From IMG/VR virus record IMGVR_UViG_3300035670_000119, positions 1 to 64,000 of that record: DNA of 64,000 nucleotides. One strand, given 5' to 3'. The notes beneath the pieces were generated by a model that was not told the DNA's origin, searched no databases, and saw only the letters and a list, made by a program, of their open reading frames with translations. Source of the stretch: a virus. The stretch's first letter is position 1; every line of letters starts with the position of its first letter. Shown here in pieces: positions 57,995 through 63,471 of this stretch. The position numbers were made by a program, and so were the translations under genes.

Positions 57995-58020
57995 TGTACA
58001 GTCTGTACATCGCGCGCGCG
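57995..58020. promoter_or_regulatory. TGTACA dyad plus CG run, operator candidate
   Basis: Two TGTACA palindromes are spaced by three bases (57995-58000 and 58004-58009), making a perfect dyad, and are followed at once by a (CG)5 run. This is in the upstream region of the small-gene cluster and could be a repressor site. The regulator is unknown. Confidence 0.4.
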
Positions 58021-58040
58021 TACTTTTGGGCTACATCTGC

Positions 58041-58054
58041 TGCCTGTTCAGGCA
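58041..58054. other. Short perfect hairpin in upstream region
   Basis: TGCCTG and CAGGCA pair around a TT loop, flanked by CTGC/GGAC sequences that extend it poorly. It lies in the 220-bp gap before the first gene of the small cluster. No T-run follows. No gene is seen in this gap. Confidence 0.35.
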
Positions 58055-58137
58055 GGACAGTCGCGCCGCAAGGGATCTCAGCGATTAATCGTCAAGCTGG
58101 ACGTTAAACGTAGCCTTGTCCTACCTAATTCAACACC

Positions 58138-58299
58138 ATGACTTACACCGTTATCATCAAGCATCACGACGTATTCTCTCAGTCTTATCTCCAGGGCTGT
58201 GAGCAATCGTTTGACACTGAGCAGCAAGCTCAGGATTACATTCAAACATTTGAGGATTGGGAACAAGATCTTCTGGAGATTGATTTCAATCCTTTCTGA
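58138..58299 (+). CDS. Unknown acidic small protein (53 aa)
   Basis: ATG 58138, preceded by TTCAACACC, opens a 53-codon frame: MTYTVIIKHHDVFSQSYLQG, then an acidic helix (TEQQAQDYIQTFEDWEQDLL). It is the first of a run of small genes that share this kind of leader and lack a Shine-Dalgarno. The last codons overlap a tRNA-like element. Function unknown. Confidence 0.6.
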   Translation: MTYTVIIKHHDVFSQSYLQGCEQSFDTEQQAQDYIQTFEDWEQDLLEIDFNPF

Positions 58300-58339
58300 G
58301 TAACAGGCGTGATGCCGGGGGATCGAATCCCCCACTCAG
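58296..58339 (+). other. tRNA-like mini-element: acceptor stem plus T-arm
   Basis: CTGAGT (58296-58301) pairs with ACTCAG (58334-58339). Between them lie a small hairpin (GGC/GCC, 58306-58316) and a T-arm-like stem of five G-C pairs with the 7-nt loop ATCGAAT (58317-58333). As in a tRNA, the T-arm stacks directly on the acceptor 3' strand. The D and anticodon arms are missing, and position 54 is A instead of T. It may be a tRNA remnant, a tRNA-mimic or an attachment-site core. Confidence 0.45.
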
Positions 58340-58380
58340 TATTGCCACAATTCAGTGGCATTTACCTACACCACACGACC

Positions 58381-58569
58381 GTGATCAAAGCACAGAACGT
58401 CTACGCACTCATCATCATCCAGGCATTTGCCATGGGTATTATCGCTGGTCCAGTTGCTGGATACTTCATTGATAAGGCAACTGCCAAGCAATGCATTACT
58501 CACGACTGGCCGAAGGAGGCCGATCAAATCCACCGTGATTGGTGCGTCACTAACGGCTACAAGATCTAA
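58381..58569 (+). CDS. Single-span membrane protein (62 aa)
   Basis: I favour the GTG at 58381; an in-frame ATG at 58309 lies in the tRNA-like element. The product has one hydrophobic segment (VYALIIIQAFAMGIIAGPVA) followed by GYFIDKATAKQC and a charged end with DWPKEAD. Similar short proteins occur, from memory, in cyanobacterial mobile DNA. The cysteines and His outside the membrane may bind a metal. Function unknown. Confidence 0.55.
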   Translation: MIKAQNVYALIIIQAFAMGIIAGPVAGYFIDKATAKQCITHDWPKEADQIHRDWCVTNGYKI

Positions 58570-58641
58570 GACTCCTGCTCTGGGGACTACGGTCCCCTCA
58601 ACAGGACTCAACATCCTGTATCCCACTGCTCATTCAACACC

Positions 58642-58851
58642 ATGTCAATGATTAAGAACTGCACTGTCGTACTTTCCAACGGCAACGTCGTTGGGATGCA
58701 TGCAAACGAAGCAGATGCAGAAATGCAAGCAATGGAGCTGGCATACGAATGGCGCAGACAATCTGACTGTGGCTCCGAGGTACCAGCACCTAAGCTTGCC
58801 GTCCTGTCATTCAATGACTGGATGCAACTGCAGAAAGAGTTTGCATTCTGA
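58642..58851 (+). CDS. Unknown small protein (69 aa)
   Basis: The frame starts at ATG 58642 after ATTCAACACC. The product (MSMIKNCTVVLSNGNVVGMH, then EADAEMQAMELAYEWRRQSD) is a small mixed alpha/beta protein with an acidic helix. It resembles no family that I know. It belongs to the cluster with SD-less leaders. Confidence 0.55.
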   Translation: MSMIKNCTVVLSNGNVVGMHANEADAEMQAMELAYEWRRQSDCGSEVPAPKLAVLSFNDWMQLQKEFAF

Positions 58852-58874
58852 TTCCTGCACTTAACCCTTCCATT

Positions 58875-58892
58875 GTGGTACATATGTACTAC
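58875..58892. promoter_or_regulatory. GTAC-rich palindrome, operator candidate
   Basis: GTGGTACATATGTACTAC is an 18-bp near-perfect palindrome (one mismatched pair of positions) in the gap between two small genes. It may be a binding site or a short hairpin in the mRNA leader. Confidence 0.35.
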
Positions 58893-58945
58893 GACGGTAG
58901 GTTTTCTGCAGGCAATCAAGTCTGCTATCCAACTCAACTCAGCTC

Positions 58946-59134
58946 ATGACTGCACTACACATCCGCAAGAACATTGCTGCTGCACTGTTTAACACAGCGG
59001 CAGCTATTGACAATGCCAAGCTTCCTACCAAGGAAGATATCGGTACTAAGGTGAATGAGTATCGGCTGCGTGCAGCGGCACTCATGATGCCGAACGATAT
59101 GGCATTCGTCATCACTCCTAAGCAAGGCAACTGA
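58946..59134 (+). CDS. Unknown small protein (62 aa)
   Basis: The 62-residue protein begins MTALHIRKNIAAALFNTAAA and continues IDNAKLPTKEDIGTKVNEYR. It is helical and Ala-rich. The leader is AACTCAACTCAGCTC-ATG without a Shine-Dalgarno. It ends 2 bp before the next gene. Function unknown. Confidence 0.55.
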   Translation: MTALHIRKNIAAALFNTAAAIDNAKLPTKEDIGTKVNEYRLRAAALMMPNDMAFVITPKQGN

Positions 59135-59136
59135 TC

Positions 59137-59340
59137 ATGCACCGTAATTACTTTTCTGACTCCTGTGTCGCTCTTATTCTTGGCTCTGGCTTGGGTTTAC
59201 TGTTATCTGTTGGAGCACAGAAGCTTCTCAACAGACACTACCAAGCAACGTGCCATGACAGACCAGGACACAATCTGATCTACGTCCAAGGATTCCTTGG
59301 CGATACGTACTACTGCATCAACAGTAAGTATATCAACTGA
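59137..59340 (+). CDS. Small membrane protein (67 aa)
   Basis: The 67-residue product has an N-terminal hydrophobic stretch (CVALILGSGLGLLLSVGA) and a polar C-terminal half with two cysteines (ATCHDRPGHNLIYVQGFLGD). It starts 2 bp after the previous stop. It could be a membrane-anchored domain facing the cytoplasm or thylakoid surface. Function unknown. Confidence 0.55.
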   Translation: MHRNYFSDSCVALILGSGLGLLLSVGAQKLLNRHYQATCHDRPGHNLIYVQGFLGDTYYCINSKYIN

Positions 59341-59352
59341 TCTCTGCACTTT

Positions 59353-59379
59353 CCCATCATATCCATTGGATGTGATGGG
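59353..59379. other. Long intergenic hairpin (12 bp stem)
   Basis: CCCATCATATCC and GGATGTGATGGG pair over 12 bp with one wobble around an ATT loop. No T-run follows on the plus strand, so it may be an mRNA stability or processing element between two genes. Confidence 0.55.
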
Positions 59380-59432
59380 TTCCTGCAGGGCTTAGCTCTG
59401 CATACACCACACGACACCACCAGGACTCAACC

Positions 59433-59678
59433 ATGACTCCTAAAGCTGTTGAATATCTCCTGACCCAAGACGCTCGTCTGCTAGCCAGGAGAGATGCCCC
59501 TTGCATCGACCAAGAACTTGAGGCGCAGCGCCAAGCTGCTCTTGAATTGTTCTTCGAGTGGCAAGACGGTATGCGTCAATTCCAAGACCTTGTTCCCTTC
59601 GTTGCCATCGTGCAGCGTAAGGTAGATCTCAACCGGGATCTGCTTCGTTGGGAACGCAGGCAACTGGAACAAGATTGA
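59433..59678 (+). CDS. Unknown helical protein (81 aa)
   Basis: The 81-residue protein is a charged, aromatic helix bundle candidate (LEAQRQAALELFFEWQDGMR, IVQRKVDLNRDLLRWERRQL). The leader is AGGACTCAACC-ATG. It lies between two intergenic hairpins. Function unknown. Confidence 0.55.
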   Translation: MTPKAVEYLLTQDARLLARRDAPCIDQELEAQRQAALELFFEWQDGMRQFQDLVPFVAIVQRKVDLNRDLLRWERRQLEQD

Positions 59679-59679
59679 C

Positions 59680-59715
59680 GACTACACTGAGGGGCTTCGG
59701 CCCTTCTCTGTAGTC
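59680..59715. other. UUCG-capped intergenic hairpin
   Basis: GACTACA...GGGC and GCCC...TGTAGTC form a 16-bp imperfect stem capped by TTCG, a very stable loop. It begins right after the upstream stop codon. A weak T/A-rich stretch follows, so it may be a terminator or processing stem. Confidence 0.55.
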
Positions 59716-59752
59716 TTCATCAAGAAGGCTACGTACCACTGCACACAACACT

Positions 59753-60016
59753 ATGGCAGTTTCAATTGACCATCACGACATCACAGCAGCCCTTAATAAA
59801 TTCAACCTTGAGGTAACTGATTATTATCTTGAGTTTGCTGATGATGTCATCTATATGTACTGGGTAGCATGCCCGGCAGATATAGAACACTACATCAAAG
59901 AAGACACTGGTTGCCTTGCGATTCAGATTAAAGGCAAGTGGTTCTATCTGGATGAATCCCGACCGGACACTGAGCGTCCGTTTGTTAACTGTCGTTATAT
60001 CTTGGAGACAATCTGA
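59753..60016 (+). CDS. Unknown small protein (87 aa)
   Basis: The 87-residue protein begins MAVSIDHHDITAALNKFNLE and has aromatic-rich beta stretches (DVIYMYWVACPADIEHYIKE) with a C-terminal YLDESRPDTERPF. It looks like a compact alpha/beta domain. The stop overlaps the next ATG. Function unknown. Confidence 0.55.
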   Translation: MAVSIDHHDITAALNKFNLEVTDYYLEFADDVIYMYWVACPADIEHYIKEDTGCLAIQIKGKWFYLDESRPDTERPFVNCRYILETI

Positions 60017-60222
60017 TGAAGACGATTTATTCAATGGGGAGAGGCAAATACATCCACCTCGATTCTTACGGTGAGTCTCATGGGACTCGCCGTTGGTCAG
60101 TTGGTATTGCCCTCTTCTCCATCGTCATCGCCGCCATCACTGCCACCGCACTGGTGGACGTTGACATCACTGATCCTTCACTGAAACAACACCATGTCAT
60201 TCACAATCGCATTGGTTACTGA
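60016..60222 (+). CDS. Single-span membrane protein (68 aa)
   Basis: The 68-residue protein has a basic/aromatic N-terminus, one membrane segment (VGIALFSIVIAAITATALVD, about 29-48) and a short polar end. Its start overlaps the previous stop by one base, so both are translated together. The end overlaps the next gene by 29 bp. Confidence 0.55.
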   Translation: MKTIYSMGRGKYIHLDSYGESHGTRRWSVGIALFSIVIAAITATALVDVDITDPSLKQHHVIHNRIGY

Positions 60223-60418
60223 CCGGAGTGGGCGTTATGCTCACGTCTGGGGAGAACCAAGGAGCTGGAATCAATTCGTTGAACAGCTCGAAGATGCTGG
60301 CTGCGAAGTGATTGAAAACCAGACCGAAGATTGGGAAGGGTCTACCAGGGATGAAGTCGCTGAAGACTGCTTGACAGTTCATCAGCTACTGCACGACACT
60401 GACTTCATTCCCCACTAA
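60194..60418 (+). CDS. Unknown acidic small protein (74 aa)
   Basis: The 74-residue product starts MSFTIALVTDRSGRYAHVWG after AACAACACC and is acidic (EQLEDAGCEVIENQTEDWEG). It looks like a small alpha/beta domain with one Cys-Glu strand. The first riboswitch-like element starts 3 bp after its stop. Confidence 0.55.
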   Translation: MSFTIALVTDRSGRYAHVWGEPRSWNQFVEQLEDAGCEVIENQTEDWEGSTRDEVAEDCLTVHQLLHDTDFIPH

Positions 60419-60420
60419 AC

Positions 60421-60475
60421 ACCTGGGCATCCACAATTGAGAACTCTTCTCAATAACGTGGTGTAAGTCCCAGGT
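60421..60475 (+). promoter_or_regulatory. Riboswitch-like RNA element, copy 1
   Basis: The outer stem pairs 60421-60427 with 60469-60475 (ACCTGGG/CCCAGGT). An inner CCAC/GTGG stem (60431-60434 with 60458-60461) and a 6-bp hairpin (60436-60441 with 60449-60454) follow. The 3' strand carries GTAAGT (60463-60468) directly before CCCAG. The CTGGGCA...GTAAGTCCCAG core is shared with copies at 61468 and 62948. It lies 28 bp before a 60-codon gene. It resembles, from memory, the Downstream-peptide class of glutamine riboswitches known from marine cyanobacteria and their phages. Confidence 0.65.
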
Positions 60476-60503
60476 CCAACCGTTCACTTACTCAACTTAC
60501 ACC

Positions 60504-60686
60504 ATGAGAGACCCTAACTTCATTGATGAACAACGTAACGCTGACTTGCTTGATACCATGGCTGATGTGGCATATCAACAAGAGCAAGCCATGCGTGAAG
60601 CGTTTGAAGAACATCAAGAACAATGGATGATGCGTGAATTGAATCTCAACTTATTTGAACAGGAGACCTACGATGACCAAGCCTAA
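60504..60686 (+). CDS. Acidic small protein under riboswitch-like element (60 aa)
   Basis: The 60-residue protein is highly acidic and Gln/Met-rich (MRDPNFIDEQRNADLLDTMA, AYQQEQAMREAFEEHQEQWM). It is the first gene after the RNA element at 60421, and its leader is TACACC-ATG without a Shine-Dalgarno. In cyanobacteria, glutamine riboswitches often precede short peptides that inhibit glutamine synthetase or related enzymes, so a host-nitrogen effector is a hypothesis, not a finding. Confidence 0.6.
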   Translation: MRDPNFIDEQRNADLLDTMADVAYQQEQAMREAFEEHQEQWMMRELNLNLFEQETYDDQA

Positions 60687-61086
60687 GTACACACTGCGTC
60701 AAGCATGGGATGACGGTGACATTATCGTCATCCTGATCGCAATCATTTCAATCATCATCACTGAATTCGCATCATGTCTTACATCTCAGAACTCAAGAAG
60801 TTCTACCCCAAGACCTACAAAGTCCGCTTTGCAATCAACGCCTACAACACACACAAGTATTTCGAACACGAAAATCCAACGGTCATCACCGTGCACGAAA
60901 CCTGCCTCCGTTATGGAGGACCCGAAGAAGGAGGCTGGTGGTTCCAGCAAGGTAACCCGGTCCTCAGCCACTGCATCTTCTCCAAGAAGCAAGCGATCCA
61001 AACCTACGTCAAGTACTTCGAAGAGTACAAGATCGAAGGGCAGCCGTCTCTTGGAGATACAACAACTAGCTCCAACATCGAGCTAA
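60673..61086 (+). CDS. Small membrane peptide ORF with overlapping extension
   Basis: ATG 60673 opens a frame whose first 35 residues include a clean membrane segment (GDIIVILIAIISIIITEFAS). The frame then stays open to 61086 over the next gene, but there it is Ser/Thr/Lys/Pro-rich low-complexity sequence that looks like a shadow. Either the real peptide ends early or the region codes in two frames. The start overlaps the previous gene by 14 bp. Confidence 0.4.
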   Translation: MTKPKYTLRQAWDDGDIIVILIAIISIIITEFASCLTSQNSRSSTPRPTKSALQSTPTTHTSISNTKIQRSSPCTKPASVMEDPKKEAGGSSKVTRSSATASSPRSKRSKPTSSTSKSTRSKGSRLLEIQQLAPTSS

Positions 61087-61142
61087 GTTTTTCCAACAGG
61101 TATGCAGAGGTGTACCCTAAGACGCGTCCCCATTACTGCTGA
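60774..61142 (+). CDS. Unknown protein (122 aa)
   Basis: The 122-residue protein is well-formed: MSYISELKKFYPKTYKVRFA, NPTVITVHETCLRYGGPEEG, CIFSKKQAIQTYVKYFEEYK. It looks like an alpha/beta domain with several aromatic and Lys residues, perhaps nucleic-acid binding. Codon use fits real coding sequence better than the overlapping frame. Function unknown. Confidence 0.6.
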   Translation: MSYISELKKFYPKTYKVRFAINAYNTHKYFEHENPTVITVHETCLRYGGPEEGGWWFQQGNPVLSHCIFSKKQAIQTYVKYFEEYKIEGQPSLGDTTTSSNIELSFSNRYAEVYPKTRPHYC

Positions 61143-61147
61143 GATTC

Positions 61148-61390
61148 ATGCTTGCCACTGCAGTACCAGCACTCAGTATCAATCAACGTAACCTCTATGC
61201 TTACTTCTTGAACCACAAGAAGAAGTATGGGAACACACCATGCTTTGTACCAAGGCTTCCGTCACAGGCCTCAAGGCTTGAGCAATATCTTCAAGCCTTG
61301 GTAAGGCTAGAGGAATACGGATTGATACGTGTAGACAGAAGCGTTGATAACTACACAGGCTGGATGATGCTAGAACCTAAGGCCACATAA
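61148..61390 (+). CDS. Winged-helix-like small protein (80 aa)
   Basis: The 80-residue product has SINQRNLYAYFLNHKKKYGN, PSQASRLEQYLQALVRLEEY and GLIRVDRSVDNYTGWMML. This is the helix-helix-helix-wing layout of a small winged-helix domain, so a DNA-binding role is possible. It starts 5 bp after the previous stop. The upstream region of the next RNA element begins after it. Confidence 0.5.
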   Translation: MLATAVPALSINQRNLYAYFLNHKKKYGNTPCFVPRLPSQASRLEQYLQALVRLEEYGLIRVDRSVDNYTGWMMLEPKAT

Positions 61391-61407
61391 CGTAATAACA
61401 GTGCCGT

Positions 61408-61450
61408 AGTATTGGATGGCATGTAAGAATTGCCAATACATGCCAATACT
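61408..61450. repeat. Imperfect inverted repeat with GCCAATAC tandem
   Basis: AGTATT...GGCATGTA (61408-61425) pairs with TACATGCCAATACT (61437-61450), a 14-bp stem with a 4-nt bulge. GCCAATAC occurs twice, eight to ten bases apart (61432-61449). It lies just before the second riboswitch-like element and could be an operator or a leader stem. Confidence 0.55.
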
Positions 61451-61467
61451 TCAGTTATAGTCTCAAT

Positions 61468-61508
61468 CCTGGGCAGCACTGACGTAAGTACGGTGCGTAA
61501 GTCCCAGG
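61468..61508 (+). promoter_or_regulatory. Riboswitch-like RNA element, copy 2
   Basis: CCTGGG (61468-61473) pairs with CCCAGG (61503-61508), GCAC (61476-61479) with GTGC (61493-61496), and GTAAGT (61497-61502) precedes CCCAG as in the other copies. No plus-strand gene follows closely; the nearest begins at 61808, and a minus-strand gene ends only 4 bp away. This copy may be an orphan, or control a short transcript antisense to that gene. Confidence 0.6.
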
Positions 61509-61511
61509 CTT

Positions 61512-61715
61512 TTATCCGACTGTATTACGTACATCAGGTGTAAACCTTTGCATCTGATCTAACAACCTAAGCTCTGCTTGTTTGTTTTGTATCGGAATGC
61601 TTTCATTTCTTATAACAGATGTTAAGAAGTCCATTACTTTATCTTGAGGTGGCATAGAACCATGTGCCTTCATGTATTCTTGTTGCCACCCTTGAAGGAA
61701 TGGACTATTGGCCAT
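61512..61715 (-). CDS. Unknown protein, only minus-strand gene in right cluster (67 aa)
   Basis: From the ATG at 61713-61715 the product is 67 residues, MANSPFLQGWQQEYMKAHGS, then PPQDKVMDFLTSVIRN and LLDQMQRFTPD. It reads as a real protein and stands alone on this strand within a plus-strand cluster. An in-frame start at 61739 is possible. Position opposite the orphan RNA element suggests an inserted gene. Confidence 0.5.
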   Translation of the reverse strand: MANSPFLQGWQQEYMKAHGSMPPQDKVMDFLTSVIRNESIPIQNKQAELRLLDQMQRFTPDVRNTVG

Positions 61716-61807
61716 TGCATATCTACCAGCTAATAACATGGACCTGAGTATGTCCTTAAACTACTCAGTCCATCATACTCATCATCAACCTCAACTCCAC
61801 ATCAACC

Positions 61808-62083
61808 ATGACCTACCCCGAAATCGACTGGAAGAAGAACGAGTACAAGCAATTGGAAGAAGCTTTGGACATACTCAAAGCTGTCATCGAACGTGAATCA
61901 AAGCGTCATCAAATGGATGAGCACTTAGTTCCAGGAGATAATGATATTGTCCAAGAAGCAATCGGTTTGCTTGAAGAGATCATTGACTATGACCCGACAC
62001 CTAACGAGCCTGGTGAACCTCCCATGACAATGGACGAAATGCACAGTGCTGCATGGAAAGAACACCAGGAGATGCACCGGTAA
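61808..62083 (+). CDS. Acidic helical protein (91 aa)
   Basis: The 91-residue product begins MTYPEIDWKKNEYKQLEEAL and has long acidic helices (VIERESKRHQMDEHLVPGDN, AIGLLEEIIDYDPTPNEPGE). The leader is ACATCAACC-ATG. It is followed by two stem-loop structures. Function unknown. Confidence 0.55.
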   Translation: MTYPEIDWKKNEYKQLEEALDILKAVIERESKRHQMDEHLVPGDNDIVQEAIGLLEEIIDYDPTPNEPGEPPMTMDEMHSAAWKEHQEMHR

Positions 62084-62093
62084 CAGCCAACTA

Positions 62094-62123
62094 GGGGGGA
62101 CTAGTACATAAGTACTTCCCCCC
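62094..62123. other. G6/C6 hairpin after gene 61808
   Basis: GGGGGG (62094-62099) can pair with CCCCCC (62118-62123) and AGTAC (62103-62107) with GTACT (62112-62116) around an ATAA loop. It is a strong stem with a small internal loop but has no T-run after it. A second C-run follows at 62127-62132. Confidence 0.55.
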
Positions 62124-62139
62124 ACACCCCCCGACAGAG

Positions 62140-62202
62140 TACCAGGGAATCCTTGGATTTATATAGGACATACTTATGTTCCATTCCCTTGACTCCCTGG
62201 TA
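62140..62202 (+). promoter_or_regulatory. Structured leader with 9-bp closing stem
   Basis: TACCAGGGA (62140-62148) pairs perfectly with TCCCTGGTA (62194-62202). Inside lies a hairpin that pairs GGACATA with TATGTTCC (about 62167-62182) and an AT-rich TTTATATAGG stretch. The next gene starts 32 bp later. It could be a second, different type of cis-acting RNA or a promoter with a dyad. Confidence 0.5.
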
Positions 62203-62234
62203 GACTGTCCTTGTTAATCAACTCATCTCAACCC

Positions 62235-62447
62235 ATGACTACTCCCAACACTCCACGTATACCTGACTCTCTTGACATGCAAAGACTTCAAGCTATGCAA
62301 CTTGTTGCAAAGATGAAGGAATCAGCAGAGAGAAATGGTATTGGATTCATTGGTGGATTCATTGCTCCGAATGGAGAGAAGTTTGTCATGACCAACATGA
62401 CAGACGAAGATGACATCAATGCACTCATGCCGGAGGATCTTAAGTGA
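62235..62447 (+). CDS. Unknown small protein (70 aa)
   Basis: ATG 62235 follows a CATCTCAACCC leader and opens a 70-codon frame (MTTPNTPRIPDSLDMQRLQA, then GFIGGFIAPNGEKFVMTNMT). Helical start and a beta-hairpin-like end. Its end overlaps the next GTG start by 4 bp. Function unknown. Confidence 0.55.
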   Translation: MTTPNTPRIPDSLDMQRLQAMQLVAKMKESAERNGIGFIGGFIAPNGEKFVMTNMTDEDDINALMPEDLK

Positions 62448-62779
62448 ATCAATCTCATCCCGTTATTCCAACCGAGTACCTGCTTGATGCTTGGCATCAG
62501 CAACATCAACGATACAGAAAGAGCTTCAAAGAAATTCTTATTGAAGCTGCCCAATGGGGAGCTGATACAGAATTAGAAGAATGTTGTAAGCTATTCGAAT
62601 CTAATTCTGTATGTGGCACCAAGTTTCAGCGGAGATCTTCTGTTCGAGATCTACGTGAAAAGCGTAGACCTTCACCCAAGCAAAAGACATTGACAGTGTC
62701 AATCACTGGTACTGAAGATGAACTTGAACAACTCATTCGCAAACTCAAACATGAACAACAAATCTCGATTGAACTTTGA
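62444..62779 (+). CDS. Unknown protein (111 aa)
   Basis: Translation starts at GTG 62444, overlapping the previous stop by 4 bp. The product (WHQQHQRYRKSFKEILIEAA, QRRSSVRDLREKRRPSPKQK, then VSITGTEDELEQLIRKLKHE) has a basic middle that may bind nucleic acid and a helical acidic end. Function unknown. Confidence 0.5.
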   Translation: MNQSHPVIPTEYLLDAWHQQHQRYRKSFKEILIEAAQWGADTELEECCKLFESNSVCGTKFQRRSSVRDLREKRRPSPKQKTLTVSITGTEDELEQLIRKLKHEQQISIEL

Positions 62780-62948
62780 CAAAACTATCGCAGGATTCAA
62801 CATTACCGAGCGCGGTGTGCGCTCGTACAGTAAATCAATTAAGCTTGGTCCATTCCAAGTAACACTTAACGCACGTGAGTCTGGCTTACGTGGTACCATT
62901 GGTATCCCTGGCACAGGCGTTTCAATTCCAAACATTAAGCTAATCTAA
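62751..62948 (+). CDS. DUF4236-like small beta protein (65 aa)
   Basis: From ATG 62751 (leader AAACTCAAAC) the product is 65 residues, and ITERGVRSYSKSIKLGPFQ, VTLNARESGLRGTIGIPGTG and VSIP match the strand pattern of DUF4236-type proteins, usually found as small beta domains with the G-(I/L)-P-G-T-G-(L/V)-S end. An in-frame ATG at 62718 would extend it. The role of the family is unknown. The last base overlaps the beginning of the third RNA element's stem. Confidence 0.6.
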   Translation: MNNKSRLNFDKTIAGFNITERGVRSYSKSIKLGPFQVTLNARESGLRGTIGIPGTGVSIPNIKLI

Positions 62949-63012
62949 AGATCTGGGCATCCGAAAGCAACGCCGCGTCCAGGACACGCCGTAGGTGTAA
63001 GTCCCAGATCTT
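62948..63012 (+). promoter_or_regulatory. Riboswitch-like RNA element, copy 3
   Basis: The closing stem is 10 bp and perfect (AAGATCTGGG at 62948-62957 with CCCAGATCTT at 63003-63012). CATCC follows the 5' strand and GGTGTAAGT precedes the 3' strand, as in copy 1. A GCGT/ACGC stem fills the middle. It lies 22 bp before the gene at 63035. The core sequence is identical to the other copies at CTGGGCA and GTAAGTCCCAG while the stem ends and hairpins differ, as expected for a conserved RNA structure. Confidence 0.65.
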
Positions 63013-63034
63013 GTCCACTAACTCAACTCAACTC

Positions 63035-63220
63035 ATGTCTGCTTACGTCGAAAACCTCACCTTGTTTGATCGCATCAATCTTGCTGCCTGCGCACAGCGC
63101 AGAGCAACAGAAAATGTGTTGGATTCAACACGATTCAATGGCGAGTTTGACACAGCACGTCTGTGGATGAAGTATCGCCTTGTCAAGTACAGCAACTATT
63201 CATTTATCGAGGGCAACTGA
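63035..63220 (+). CDS. Small protein under riboswitch-like element (61 aa)
   Basis: ATG 63035 is preceded by ACTCAACTCAACTC and gives 61 residues, MSAYVENLTLFDRINLAACA, then ENVLDSTRFNGEFDTARLWM. An in-frame ATG at 63011 would start inside the RNA element's 3' strand. The stop overlaps the next ATG (TGATG), so both are co-translated. Function unknown. Confidence 0.55.
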   Translation: MSAYVENLTLFDRINLAACAQRRATENVLDSTRFNGEFDTARLWMKYRLVKYSNYSFIEGN

Positions 63221-63471
63221 TGACAGTCTTAGCAATCGAAAACACTTCATTCACTGACACTCATGTCACAGTTACAGCAGTTGTTGACGAGATGCGCCTG
63301 CTCTATCGCGGAAGTCGTCTCGACCCTGAAGAGTGGGCTCCTGCATTGTGTCAAGCAACTATTGAGTTGGATCCAGAGGAACAAATCCCTCTTGATGAAG
63401 ATGGCTTCTGTGCCTATCTTGATCACCTCGATCCTCAATGGCAAGTACTAGATCCGGAGGACATCGGATGA
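63220..63471 (+). CDS. Unknown acidic protein (83 aa)
   Basis: The 83-residue product starts MTVLAIENTSFTDTHVTVTA with an alternating beta strand, then DEMRLLYRGSRLDPEEWAPA and an acidic end. It overlaps neighbours by one base and by 4 bp. It seems a small alpha/beta domain. Function unknown. Confidence 0.55.
   Translation: MTVLAIENTSFTDTHVTVTAVVDEMRLLYRGSRLDPEEWAPALCQATIELDPEEQIPLDEDGFCAYLDHLDPQWQVLDPEDIG

Noticed and set aside
57990-58010. NtcA-type site (GTA-N8-TAC) in the TGTACA dyad
   Set aside because: The spacing between GTA and TAC is seven bases, not eight, so the nitrogen-regulator consensus is not met.
57935-58141. 68-codon plus-strand frame after the terminator
   Set aside because: It begins in the terminator stem and runs over the dyad and CG run. 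The basic low-complexity translation gives no support.
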